Shown: piece after piece, positions 1 through 9,500 of the stretch
Layout of the letters: every line of letters begins with the position of its first letter
Numbering within the stretch: the first letter of the stretch is position 1
Assembly: GCA_041488095.1 (NCBI GenBank)
Contig: JBGPOP010000005.1
Location: 62,001 to 126,000, forward strand
Reading direction: 5' to 3'
Length of the DNA: 64,000 bases
Origin: DASYPQ01 sp041488095
GTDB taxonomy: Bacteria > Planctomycetota > UBA1135 > GCA-002686595
The notes under the pieces: model-generated
What the model saw: the letters and a program-made list of their open reading frames with translations, nothing else
Databases searched by the model: none
What the model was told of the DNA's origin: nothing
Made by a program: the position numbers and the translations under genes

Positions 1-996
1 CGCGTCGACCCACCGCGACATCGTCTCCCGCGCCCGACCGCTCGCGATCGCCTCGCCCGCGCGCTGCGCGCCCTCGACGGCCGTGCGCGCCACCCCCGCG
101 ACCGCCAGCGCCGCGGACGCGTTCAGCAGGACGGCGTCGAGCAGCGGCCCGCACTCGCCTGCGAGCACGCCGCGCAGGAGCCGCAGGTTCTCCCGTGTGT
201 CGCCGCCGCGCAGGAGCGCGACCGGCGCGCCCGCCAGGCCCAGCGACTCGGCGTCGAAGCGCTCCCGCGGCGCGCTTCCGACCGCCCTCACCACGTTCGC
301 TCCCGCGAGCGTCAGCTCGTCCGCCCCGCCCGCCCCGTGCACGACGTACGCGCTCTCGTGGCCGAGCTCCGATAGAGCGGCCGCGACGTGCTCGACGCGC
401 CGCTCCTCGGGGACGCCGATGAGCTGCCTCCTCACGCGCCCGGGATTCGCGAGCGGCCCGAGGAAGTTGAAGATCGTGCGGATCCCGAGCGCCTTGCGCA
501 CCGGCGCGGCGTGGCGCAGGTTCGGGTGGTAGGCGGGAGCGAACAGGAACGTGATCCCGACCTCGTCGAGGACTGCGCGCGAGCGCTCGGGCGAGAGATC
601 GAGCGGGATCCCGGCCGCCTCGAGCAGGTCGGCGCTCCCGCAGCGGGACGACTGGCTCCGATTGCCATGCTTGATCACGCGCGCGCCCGCCGCGGCGGCG
701 GCGATCGCGGCGGCGGTCGAGAGGTTGAACGTCGCCAAGCCGTCCCCGCCCGTTCCGCAGGTGTCGATCGCGTCGGGATGGTCGTGGCGGAACTCGACCA
801 TCGACGCGCGCAGCGCGTCCGCGCCGCCGGCGATCTCCTCCGGCGTCTCCCCGCGCGCGGCCAGGCCGCGGAGCAGCTCCTGGAGCAGGAGGGCGTCGAA
901 CTCCGCCGAGAGCGTGCCCGCGAAGACCGAGCGCGCCTCGGCTCGCGCGAGCATCCCGCCCTCCCGGACGCGGTCGACGGCCTGCGCGAGGTTCAT
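1..996 (-). CDS. trpD: anthranilate phosphoribosyltransferase TrpD (3' end cut by window edge)
   Basis: TrpD transfers the phosphoribosyl group of PRPP to anthranilate, the second step of tryptophan synthesis in the cytoplasm. 332 codons are visible with no stop. The family is about 340 residues long, so only a few C-terminal residues lie outside. Visible signatures are the glycine-rich PRPP loop DTCGTGGDG, then the TFNLSTA segment, and the KHGNRSQSSRCGSAD anthranilate/PRPP block. The later NFLGPLANP and GGADE motifs are also present. The ATG at 996 overlaps the trpG stop (ATGA), so the two genes should be translationally coupled. It is the last visible gene of the lysC-trpE-trpG-trpD run, and trpC/F/B/A may continue beyond the edge. 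Confidence 0.95.
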   Translation of the reverse strand, partial: MNLAQAVDRVREGGMLARAEARSVFAGTLSAEFDALLLQELLRGLAARGETPEEIAGGADALRASMVEFRHDHPDAIDTCGTGGDGLATFNLSTAAAIAAAAAGARVIKHGNRSQSSRCGSADLLEAAGIPLDLSPERSRAVLDEVGITFLFAPAYHPNLRHAAPVRKALGIRTIFNFLGPLANPGRVRRQLIGVPEERRVEHVAAALSELGHESAYVVHGAGGADELTLAGANVVRAVGSAPRERFDAESLGLAGAPVALLRGGDTRENLRLLRGVLAGECGPLLDAVLLNASAALAVAGVARTAVEGAQRAGEAIASGRARETMSRWVDA

Positions 997-1580
997 CGCT
1001 TCGTCAGAGGCTCCCCGGCGATCTCGAGGAACCGCGCCAGAATCCGTTCCCCCTGCGGCGTCAGGATCGACTCGGGGTGGAACTGCACGCCGAAGCGCGG
1101 CAGCACGTGGTGGCGCACGGCCATGACCAGGCCGTCCGAGGTCCACGCCGTCAGCTTGAGCTCCTTCGGCAGCCTGTCGCGCTTCGCGCGCAGCGAATGG
1201 TAGCGCCCGGCGGGAAAGGGATTCGGAAGGTCCCCGAACAGCTCGTCCCCGTCGTGGTGGACGAGCGAGGCCTTGCCGTGCGTCGGCGCGGGATCGCGCT
1301 CCAGCTCCCCGCCGTAGCGCTCGACCAGACCCTGGTGACCGAGGCACACGCCGAGGAGCGGGGTGCCTTCGGGCAGGCGGCGCAGGAGCTCGGGCGTGAT
1401 GCCCGCGTCGGCGGGCTTCCCCGGTCCGGGCGAGAGCACGATCGCGGACGGCTCGAGCGCGAAAGCCTCGTCGACCGAGAGCGCGTCGTTGCGCCGTACG
1501 TCGACCTCGACGCCGAGCGTGGCCATCGCCTGGTAGAGGTTGAAGGTGAACGAGTCGTAGTTGTCGAGGAGCAGGATCAC
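993..1580 (-). CDS. trpG: anthranilate synthase glutamine amidotransferase subunit
   Basis: This class I glutamine amidotransferase (195 aa) supplies ammonia to TrpE for anthranilate synthesis. The N-terminus ILLLDNYDSFTFN is characteristic. The nucleophile sits in GVCLGHQ (Cys79), and the His-Glu pair is in GVQFHPES near the C-terminus. The start chosen is GTG at 1580, because it puts the first conserved strand at residue 2 and overlaps the trpE stop by 4 nt (GTGA). A PabA role in folate synthesis cannot be excluded, since one amidotransferase can serve both enzymes. The trpE and trpD neighbours make TrpG the natural name. Confidence 0.94.
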   Translation of the reverse strand: MILLLDNYDSFTFNLYQAMATLGVEVDVRRNDALSVDEAFALEPSAIVLSPGPGKPADAGITPELLRRLPEGTPLLGVCLGHQGLVERYGGELERDPAPTHGKASLVHHDGDELFGDLPNPFPAGRYHSLRAKRDRLPKELKLTAWTSDGLVMAVRHHVLPRFGVQFHPESILTPQGERILARFLEIAGEPLTKR

Positions 1581-3094
1581 GCCCGGGCCTCCTTCCCGCG
1601 CTTCTTCGCTGGAGCTCCCGGGGTACCCGGCGCTCCTCGGAAGGCCTCGGAGTCGGCTTGCTTCGCCGCCTCGAACAGCGCGCGCGCCTTGTGGAGCGTC
1701 TCCTGGTGCTCGCGCCCGGGATCGGAGTCCCACACGACGCCCGCGCCGGCCTGGACGGAGATGACCCCGTTCCGTGCGACGAAGCTCCGGATCACGATCG
1801 CCGTGTCGAGGTTCCCGGCCGTGTCGAGGTAGCCGAACGCGCCCGCATAGGGGCCGCGAGTGTCGCGCTCGAGGCCGGCGACGAGCTCCATCGCGCGCAC
1901 CTTGGGCGCGCCCGACACCGTTCCGGCCGGAAAGGAGGCCGCCAGGGCGTCGAGCGCGTCGAAGCCCGAGGCGAGATCGCACTCCACGCGCGAGACGAGG
2001 TGCTGGACGCGCGCGAAGCGCTCGAGGACCCCGTGCTCGCGCACGCGGACCGTCCCGATCCGCGCGACGCGGCCGAGATCGTTGCGTGCGAGGTCGACGA
2101 GCATGTCGTGCTCGGCGCGCTCCTTGGGGTCGGACCTCAGGTCGCGCGCGAGGCGCTCGTCCTCGGCCGGATCCGCCGAGCGCGGCCGCGTGCCCGCGAT
2201 CGGCCGGTTCTCGGCGTGCCCGGCGCGCACGGAGACGAGGCGCTCGGGCGAGGAGCCGACCAGCGTCAGACCGTCGGCCTCGAAGTAGAACATGTGCGGC
2301 GAGGGGTTCGCGAGGCGCAGCACGCGGTAGAGCGTGAACGGGTCGCCCTCGAAGCGCTGCTCGAAGCGCTGGGAGAGGACGCCCTGGAAGATCTCGCCGT
2401 GGGAGATCGCCGTGCGCAGGGACTCGACGCCCTGCTTGAAGATCGCAGGCTCGGTGCAGGCTGCGAACTCCCCGGAGAGGCCGATGTCGCCGCTCGAGGC
2501 CGGACCCTCGGCGATCGCATCGCTCGCCAGGGCGTCGATCCTCGCCTGGGCCGTTCCGAGCGCCTTGGCGGCGCGCTCGCAGCGTGTCACGAAAAAGATG
2601 CGCTGCGCAGCGTGGTCGAGCGCGATGACGTCCTGATAGAGGTCGAAGGTCGCGTCGGGGACCTTCCAGGGATCGCTCGCGGCTCGCGGCACGCGCGGCT
2701 CGAGGCTCGAGGACCACTCGTAGGCGAACCACCCGATCCATCCGCCGAGGAACGGCGGCAGGCCCGGCGGGGGAGTTGCGCTCGGATGTCCTGCGACCGA
2801 GCGCAGCGCGGCGTGGATGGGGCCTTCGATCTTCTGCTCGCCCTGCGCGGTCGAGAGAACGCTCCCCTCGCGCCCGCCGCGGAAGCGCGCGATCGGATCG
2901 ACGCCGAGGAAGGTGTAGCGCGCGAGCCGTGCCGGTCCCTCGACTGATTCGAGCAGGCAGACGTGGCGACCCGCCGCACGCAGCGAGAGGAACAAACGCA
3001 CCGGCGTCGCGAGGTCCGCCGGCCAGACGGCCCACGCGAGACCATGGCGGGCCGCGTCGTCGGCGCTCGAGCGTGCCAGGGGAGGGTTCGTCAT
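1577..3094 (-). CDS. trpE: anthranilate synthase component I
   Basis: TrpE (505 aa) converts chorismate plus ammonia (from TrpG) to anthranilate. The chorismate-binding domain fills the C-terminal half. It contains the IFQGVLSQRF segment, PSPHMFYFE, the diagnostic PIAGTRPR (PabB-type enzymes usually have PIKGT), DPKERAEHDMLVDLARNDLGR, and the FPAGTVSGAPK block. The N-terminal part corresponds to the tryptophan-feedback domain. The ATG overlaps the upstream lysC stop by one base (TGATG), and the stop overlaps the trpG GTG. No leader peptide or attenuator can exist directly upstream, because lysC abuts it. Confidence 0.95.
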   Translation of the reverse strand: MTNPPLARSSADDAARHGLAWAVWPADLATPVRLFLSLRAAGRHVCLLESVEGPARLARYTFLGVDPIARFRGGREGSVLSTAQGEQKIEGPIHAALRSVAGHPSATPPPGLPPFLGGWIGWFAYEWSSSLEPRVPRAASDPWKVPDATFDLYQDVIALDHAAQRIFFVTRCERAAKALGTAQARIDALASDAIAEGPASSGDIGLSGEFAACTEPAIFKQGVESLRTAISHGEIFQGVLSQRFEQRFEGDPFTLYRVLRLANPSPHMFYFEADGLTLVGSSPERLVSVRAGHAENRPIAGTRPRSADPAEDERLARDLRSDPKERAEHDMLVDLARNDLGRVARIGTVRVREHGVLERFARVQHLVSRVECDLASGFDALDALAASFPAGTVSGAPKVRAMELVAGLERDTRGPYAGAFGYLDTAGNLDTAIVIRSFVARNGVISVQAGAGVVWDSDPGREHQETLHKARALFEAAKQADSEAFRGAPGTPGAPAKKRGKEARA

Positions 3095-4452
3095 CAGCCC
3101 CCGAACATCTGCTCGTGCAGCGCGAGCACGATCTCCCGCACGCGCGCCTGCGGCACGACGAAGGACAGGTTGTTGCGCGTCGCGCCGTAGCTGATCATCT
3201 CGACCTTCGCGTTCAGCTCGCCGAGGGTTGCGAGCGCCAGCGCGCAGAGCCGGATGTCGTCCTTCAAGGCCTCTCCGACGACGCTCACGAGGGAGAGGTC
3301 GCGCACGACGGTCACCTCCGAGAACTTCGCGAGATCCAGAACCGCCGGGTCGAGGCGCGCGCCGGGCTCGGTCGAGAGCGCGAGGCTGACCTCGGTCGTC
3401 GCGATCATGTCGATCACGATCTCGTGGCGCGCGAAGACCTCGGCGACGCGCTCCAGGAACCCGAACTGGAGCAGCATCGGCGCGGCGACGACGTTGACGA
3501 CCGCGATGTGGTCCTTGTGGGCGATCGAGCGCACGCTCTTCGCCCCGCCTTCCGGTTTCGCCGTCACGACCGTCCCCGGCTGCTCGGGCCGGAAGCTGTT
3601 CAGCACGCGGATCGGGATGTTCTTCGCGATCGCGGGCACCATGGTCGCCGGGTGCAGCACCTTGGCGCCGAAGAACGCCAGCTCGGCCGCCTCGGCGAAG
3701 GACATCGAGCGCACGTGGCGCGCCGCGGGGACGATCCTCGGATCGGCGGTCATCACGCCGTCGACGTCGGTCCAGATCTGGATCTCCTCGGCGCCCAGCG
3801 CAGCGCCGAAGATCGCCGCGGAGAAGTCGCTGCCTCCGCGGCCGAGCGTCGTGATCTCGCCCGAGCGGCTCTTGCCGATGTAGCCCGTGATCACGGGGAC
3901 CTCCCTCGTCTCGGCGAGCGCGCCGCGGATCGCGTCCTCGCCCTGCGGCAACGGCCGCGCGCCTCCGAAGCGCTCGTCGGTGACGAGGCCGGCGTCCCAG
4001 GCGTCGATCGCGACGGCCGGGATGCCGGTCTTCGCGAGGTACGCGGCGACGATCCGCGCCGACAAGCGCTCGCCGAAGCTGGCTGCGGCGTCGAGCGTGC
4101 GCGGCGTGCGCTCGCGCACGAGGGCGATGCCGCGGGCGAGGTCGGCGAGCTCGCCGAGAAGCCCGTCGAGGCCCGCGTTCCGCGCCGTCTCCAACCCCTT
4201 GTCCAATCCCTTGTCCAGATCGAGCTCGCGCAGGATGTGCCGGTGGAGGTCCGCGATCCCCGCGAGCTCCGCTTCCCAGCCCGCGCCCGACACGGCCAGC
4301 TCGGTCAGGCGGAACAGGCGGTTCGTGACGCCGCCGACCGCCGAAACGACCACGACCGGCTTTCTCGGCAAGGCCCGGCGCACGATCTCGCCCAGCCTGC
4401 GGATCGGCTCGGCTCCACCGACCGAGGTACCTCCGAACTTCTGGACGATCAT
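3094..4452 (-). CDS. lysC: aspartate kinase (monofunctional, ACT domains)
   Basis: Aspartokinase (452 aa) phosphorylates aspartate, the first step towards lysine, diaminopimelate, threonine and methionine. The kinase domain begins IVQKFGGTSVG. It continues with SFGERLSARI, GYIGKSRSGEITTLGRGGSD and the FFGAKVLHP motif. From about residue 305 onward there are two ACT-type regulatory repeats, which in this class bind lysine or threonine. A short in-frame duplication LDKGLDKG (near residue 80) comes from a tandem 15-nt repeat. It is the first gene of the run leading into trpE. DAP from this pathway would also feed MurE, encoded elsewhere in this window. No convincing Shine-Dalgarno was seen before the ATG. 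Confidence 0.94.
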   Translation of the reverse strand: MIVQKFGGTSVGGAEPIRRLGEIVRRALPRKPVVVVSAVGGVTNRLFRLTELAVSGAGWEAELAGIADLHRHILRELDLDKGLDKGLETARNAGLDGLLGELADLARGIALVRERTPRTLDAAASFGERLSARIVAAYLAKTGIPAVAIDAWDAGLVTDERFGGARPLPQGEDAIRGALAETREVPVITGYIGKSRSGEITTLGRGGSDFSAAIFGAALGAEEIQIWTDVDGVMTADPRIVPAARHVRSMSFAEAAELAFFGAKVLHPATMVPAIAKNIPIRVLNSFRPEQPGTVVTAKPEGGAKSVRSIAHKDHIAVVNVVAAPMLLQFGFLERVAEVFARHEIVIDMIATTEVSLALSTEPGARLDPAVLDLAKFSEVTVVRDLSLVSVVGEALKDDIRLCALALATLGELNAKVEMISYGATRNNLSFVVPQARVREIVLALHEQMFGG

Positions 4453-4554
4453 GGGAGGGTCGGGAGTCTATCGTCCGACGGCGGCGACGGGGAGGCGCGG
4501 TGCAGGGTATGATCCCGGCGTCGACCCGGCGGGCCGAATAGGAGGGATCATCCG

Positions 4555-4872
4555 GTGGGCGAGTCCGACGATCCGATCCAGCGCGAGAAGCCGCCCCACG
4601 GCTACAAGGTGCAGTCGCCCGACACCGAGTACTGGGCCGAGAAACTCCTGTTCGAGCACTGGAGGTGCCTCACGCCGCGCGAGACGGCCGCCGTCCTCAC
4701 CGACCTCGCGGCGAGCGTGCATCACCTCTGCCTGATGGGACTGCGCGACCAGCATCCGGATCTCACCGAGGAGGAGCTCGAGCTCAAGGCCGCGGCCCTG
4801 CGCCTCGGTCGCGAGAGAATCCTGGCCATGACCGGTCGGGACCCCGATCGGCTCGGACTCCATGGTTCCTGA
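4555..4872 (+). CDS. small helical protein, partner of the downstream nucleotidyltransferase-fold gene
   Basis: This predicted protein has 105 aa and no signal peptide. The GTG start at 4555 is set by GGAGGGA at 4541-4547 with an 8-nt spacer. The middle is helical and ends in a segment resembling RxxHPDLTEEELELKAAAL. I recognise this pattern from short proteins that are recurrently encoded just upstream of nucleotidyltransferase-fold proteins in many bacteria. The function is not known to me. The gene overlaps the next one by 11 nt, so the two products are probably made in concert. A toxin-antitoxin or regulator role is possible but unproven. Confidence 0.75.
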   Translation: MGESDDPIQREKPPHGYKVQSPDTEYWAEKLLFEHWRCLTPRETAAVLTDLAASVHHLCLMGLRDQHPDLTEEELELKAAALRLGRERILAMTGRDPDRLGLHGS

Positions 4873-5458
4873 TCCCGTCCGAGTGGCCCTCTTGGTCGCG
4901 AAGATCCTGGAGACCGCAGGGATCCGCTACCTGATCGGAGGGTCGCTCGCCAGCACCTTTCAAGGGGAGCCGCGCAGCACTCAGGACGTGGACTTCGTCG
5001 TTCACATGCGAGACCACCAAGTGGATCCGCTCATCCGCGCCCTGGAGAACTCGGAGTTCTTCTTCCGCTCCGACGCGGTCCGCCAGGCACGACACGGCTG
5101 GCGTTTCTTCGACCTGGTCCACAAGAAGTTGTTCGTCAAGGTGGACGTTTACGTGCGCCCGGAAGAGGGAATCCACCTCGAGGAAATGAGGCGTGCCCGC
5201 AAGGTTCAGATCGGCGAGTTGCCGGAAGATGCAGTCTTCCTCGCCTCCCCCGAGGATACGGTGATCCAGAAGCTGCTCTGGTATCGCATGGGGGATGGGG
5301 TGTCGGATCGACAGTGGCGCGACGTCGTCGGTGTCCTGAAGAGGCGCGGGCCGCAGATGGATGATGTCTATCTGGATCGATGGTCGCGGGAGCTCGAAAT
5401 CGCGGATCTCATGGACCGCGCGCGAGTCGAGGCCGGACTGCGCCGACCGGACGGCTGA
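4862..5458 (+). CDS. nucleotidyltransferase-fold protein (AbiEii/DUF6036-like)
   Basis: This 198-aa protein has the polymerase-beta-type nucleotidyltransferase fold. The GGS motif is at residues 26-28, followed by the two acidic residues D42 and D44 in STQDVDF. A third likely acid lies in KVDVYV (about residue 96), giving a complete potential metal-binding triad. A conserved LASPEDTVIQKLLWYRMG segment follows, then SDRQWRDVVGVLK. It overlaps the upstream partner by 11 nt and ends 3 nt before a convergent gene. The substrate is unknown. Related folds occur in AbiEii-type toxins, but assignment as a toxin is only an inference. Confidence 0.8.
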   Translation: MVPDPVRVALLVAKILETAGIRYLIGGSLASTFQGEPRSTQDVDFVVHMRDHQVDPLIRALENSEFFFRSDAVRQARHGWRFFDLVHKKLFVKVDVYVRPEEGIHLEEMRRARKVQIGELPEDAVFLASPEDTVIQKLLWYRMGDGVSDRQWRDVVGVLKRRGPQMDDVYLDRWSRELEIADLMDRARVEAGLRRPDG

Positions 5459-5461
5459 CCC

Positions 5462-6523
5462 TCACGGCCTCCTCAGCCACGCCTCCCACGGATTCGGCCG
5501 CGAGGTGTCGGTGAACATGTCCGCCCCAGGAGCGAGCAGCGGTTGCCACTCGGCCGGCACGACGGCGACGACGTTCGTGGTCTTGTTCCAGGCGTAGGCC
5601 CTTCTCTGCCCGTCGACCGCGCTGATCGCCAGCTCGATCGGGGCGTTGCCCTCGGGGCCCTCGGGCGCGATGTGCACCGTCGCCGCGGGCGGATCGAGGC
5701 CGAGCTCCTTCGCTCGCGCGGGGCTCACGACCTCTCCGAACCGGCCGCGCAGCCACAGGCCGATGTAGCCGCCGACGCGATAGGGCAGCAATCGCTCGCG
5801 ACCTCGCCCGCGGTCGAGGAACCATTCGGCCGGCTCGCCCGCGCCCTCTCCCCCGACCTCGTCGATCGCGACGCGCAGGCTCTCGCCCTGCGCGGTCTCG
5901 ACGCGGAACTCGCGGAAGCCGCGGAATCCTCCGGGAAGGCAGCCGGCGAGCAGCCGCGTGTCGACCAGCGGAGGCAGCGACCTCCCCGCATCGGATCCGA
6001 GAACCCGGCGTGGGTCGCGGTCGATCTCGAGGACGCGGCTCGACCCCTTCTCGCGCACGAACGCGCGTCCGCGCCGCCCCTCGGCGAAGGAGCGGCCGAC
6101 CTCGAACGCGATCAGGACGTCCCGACCGGGCGCGTCGAGCAACTTGGGCCCGTGGAACGCGATGGCGAGGGTATCGCCCTCCCCGAATCCCCACATCCGC
6201 TCGTCGGCTCGACCCTGGGCGCGCTCGACGCCGCGCGCATCGAAGAAGCACAGGCGCAGCTCGCGGACCGCCGCCTCGTCGCACACCGCGCCGAAGGCCT
6301 CGCGACAGCGCCACAGCCCCTTCGTGCGCACGTACAGGAGCGACCTCCCCGGCTCCTCGACCGAGAACGCCGCCACCTTCTCTCCGAACGTGCGCTCCTG
6401 GCTGACCAGGCGCTCGATCGCCGGATCTCGTGCGCGACGCGCTCGCTCGGTGCGATCGAGCGCGAAGTCCGCCGCGAGGAGGACCGCGAGGAACGAGCCG
6501 AGGATCCAGACGTTGCGTGCCAT
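5462..6523 (-). CDS. DUF4340-type protein of a gliding-like ABC system
   Basis: A 353-aa protein with one N-terminal membrane anchor (about residues 5-20), the rest probably extracytoplasmic. Length, architecture and position fit the DUF4340 family, which typically follows GldG-like genes in ABC operons. No catalytic motif is evident. The ATG at 6523 lies 4 nt after the stop of the GldG-like gene. The natural reading is the last subunit of the ATPase-permease-GldG-DUF4340 assembly. The biochemical role of DUF4340 is not established. Confidence 0.78.
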   Translation of the reverse strand: MARNVWILGSFLAVLLAADFALDRTERARRARDPAIERLVSQERTFGEKVAAFSVEEPGRSLLYVRTKGLWRCREAFGAVCDEAAVRELRLCFFDARGVERAQGRADERMWGFGEGDTLAIAFHGPKLLDAPGRDVLIAFEVGRSFAEGRRGRAFVREKGSSRVLEIDRDPRRVLGSDAGRSLPPLVDTRLLAGCLPGGFRGFREFRVETAQGESLRVAIDEVGGEGAGEPAEWFLDRGRGRERLLPYRVGGYIGLWLRGRFGEVVSPARAKELGLDPPAATVHIAPEGPEGNAPIELAISAVDGQRRAYAWNKTTNVVAVVPAEWQPLLAPGADMFTDTSRPNPWEAWLRRP

Positions 6524-6527
6524 GGCG

Positions 6528-9500
6528 TCAGACCGCCGCCGGCCTCGCCCTCCGCCTCGTTCGCCACAGCCCGAGCAGGAGGACGGCGGTCGGCCCTGCT
6601 CCCACGACCAGGATGCGCCACAGGATCCGCTCTCGCGGCCGGACGAGATCGAGACCTTGCGGCGCGGACCGGCGCGCGAGGAGCTCGGCGAGCTCGGGCG
6701 ACAGCGCGAGCGCCGCGACGGAGTTCAAGAGGAGCTGCGCGTGGTCGCGGCCGGGCGCGGAGAGCTCCCCGTCGCGGAACATCTCCGAACATCCGAGGAA
6801 GAGGAGGCGTCCGGCGGCGGTTCCCCCCTTCTCATCGCCCTCCTTCGACGCGGCGGCGAGCTGCGGGTCGATCGCAGGTGGAGGGAAGCGACCCTCGAAG
6901 AGCGCCGCGAGCGGCTGTCGCCCGAGGTACGCGCCCGCGGGTGGACCGCGCAGGACTTCCGGCGGGAGGTCGCCGCCCTTCCAATCCAACGACCAGGCGC
7001 GCTCCGAGGTCGAGAAGAGGGGGCGCGCGGAGATGCCTTCCCCTGCGAGGAGCGCGCCGTCCCAGCGCAGCCGGCTCGGGCACTCGAGAAGGAGCTCCGA
7101 GATGCCGCGCGCGACCGGCGAAGCCGCGTCGAAGCCCGCGGGCACGGCGCGGACGAAGAGCGGGCTCACCGCGCGCTCGCGCAGGACCTCGAAGCGCCCG
7201 GGCCCGCGCTCGACCTGGGTCGCGACCTCGGCATCCCCGTGGAGCTCGTCGAAGAGGACCTCGCGCACCAGATCGATCCCGATCTTCGGGAAGTACAGGC
7301 GGTCGACGTCGGCGAACTGCGGCTGCGGCCACAGCGCGAGCGCGAGGCCGCTCGCCTGCGTGCGCCGCGACCGCACCGCGAAGTGCTGCGCGGCGAGCAG
7401 AACCCCGCCGCCTCGCGAGAGGTGCCGCGCCGCGGCGGCGATCAGGGGCGCGGCGTCGCGCCTCGGCTGGAGGCAGACCAGGACGTCGGTGCCCTCCGGC
7501 GGCTCGGGCTTCTGCGGATCGAGCTCCGTCACCGCGAAGTCGTGAGCCTCGAGCAGAACGCGCGCCTCGCCGAAGACGTCGCCCTCGCCCGGAGCGAAGA
7601 GACCCTTCCTCTGGTACTCGAGCGCCTCGGCCGGAGAGAGCCGCTGCGCGCCGGACGCGAACGCGATCTTCGCCTTCCTTCCGCCCGTCAGGCGCTCGAG
7701 CGCGGACGCGAGACGGAATTCGAGGTGCTCGAAGCTGGCGGGGTCGGGAAAGGACAGGATCTCGGTCCGCCCACGGGCAGAGAGGAGCATCGAAGCGAAG
7801 ATCTGCCGCCGAGCCCCGGCTTCCGTGCCGGCCGACACGGTATCGAGCGGGAGCACACCCTCGCGCGCGAGCCGGGCAGCATCCGAGGGACGGACGTGCT
7901 CGACCTCGAGCCCGGGCGCGGCCGCTGCGAGCGTTCTCGCGAGCTCGCGCGCCCGCCGCGCGCAGGGTCGCATCGGTTGAGGCAGATCCCCGTCAGGGGA
8001 GAAGACCATCTCGAGGCGCGCAGGCCGATCCTCGGAGACGAGCGACGTGAGGATCGCACGCATCTCGGGGGCGAGCCCGTTCAACCCCTCGCGCGTGAGG
8101 TCGAGCGAGAGCCTCGCGGGCGCGAAGCGCGCGACGAGGAGCGCGACCGCCGCGAGAGCCGCCGCCCGCAAGATGAGTCCGGCCGGGAAGCGGAGGGTCC
8201 GGCTGCGTCCCAGCGCTCGCGCGAGCCCGAGCAGGCCGAACAGCAGCGGCATGCTGATCGTGATCGCAGCGCGCAGGACGTTGCGCTGCGCGCGCGACAG
8301 ATCCGGGAGTCCCGGGGCTCCGCGGACAGCCGCGCTCTCGATGGCCAGTCGTTCGGGCGAGGCCAGCGACGCGACCAGGATCGAGAGCAGCGCCTCGTGC
8401 GCGAAGGCAGGCTGGTGGAGGTATTCGTCGGAGAAGGGGCTCGACGAGGCGGCGAAGACGAGGCTGCCGCGCCAGGGATCATCCGGCGAGAGGAGCGCGA
8501 GCAGAGGCAGCCGCGGAGCGCGCGCCCCGGCGCCAGCCTCCGCGAGATCGGCCTCGAGGATCGGCTCCGCCTGCCAGGGCCGCACGCGCGTGATCCCCGA
8601 GGACGACGCGAGCGCCGACATCGAGAGGCCGAGATCGGTGAGCCGAGCCCCGTCGGGCTCGAAGGCGGTCGGCGCGGCGAAGAGCAGGCTGCCGTTGGGC
8701 TGGCCCGCGAGCGCGCGGAAGTCCTGGTCCGATCCGATCGAGCGCAGGAGCGGCGAGGCCTTCTGCCCGCCCGCCTCGAGCGCGATCCCCTCGACCGGCG
8801 CGAGGCCGAACTCGCGCAGCCATTCGGAGGGGAAGGGCGTCCTCGCGAAGCGGACGGCGGGCGCGGTTCCCGTGCGGACGAATTCCGCCCGCAGCGCGCT
8901 CCCGGCGACGACGGCCGAGCGCCCGCGCTCGAGGAAGTCGCGCAGGGCGGCCTGATGCTCGGCCCGCGCGCTCTCCGGATCGATCCACCAGAAGAGATCC
9001 GCCTCCTCCGGGATCCGCGGCACCTTGTCGAAGTCGCACTCGAGGAGCTCGGCGCGCGATCGCAGCGCGCGGCGCAGCGCGCCGAACGCGGGCGGCGCGG
9101 ACAGCGCGACGCGCGGCCGGCGGGGGCTCTCGAGCCGATCGAGGTGAGCGACGAGGAGAGCCTGGAGCCCGCGCGAGACCGCGGGTGTGACGGCGCGGAT
9201 CGCCGCCGCGCCATGCGCGCCGTAGGCGATGCGCAGGCTCGACCAGACGCTCCTCTCGACGGCGCTGTCGATCTCGAGAGAGCGCGCGCGGAAGGGGGCG
9301 AGCCCGATGCCGGCGAGGTATCCCGGCAGGTCCGGATCCGAGGTCGGGTCGACGATCTGGATCCGGACGCGCCCGCCGCCCGCCTCTTCGATCGAGCGCA
9401 ACAGGGAGACGACCTCCACCGCGACGCCCCGCAGCTCGCTCGGCATCGAGGCCTCGGGCGAAGCCGCATAGGTCAGGAGCAGGTCGGAGTCGAGGCGCGC

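Noticed and set aside
993..3035. Minus-strand open frame joining upstream sequence to trpG as one 680-codon gene
   Set aside because: Only the last 195 codons resemble a protein family. The rest is trpE read out of frame, and the GTG at 1580 gives a normal TrpG.
4196..4226. Tandem 15-nt repeat inside lysC as a functional repeat
   Set aside because: It only adds an in-frame LDKGLDKG in a variable helical region, a simple slippage event.
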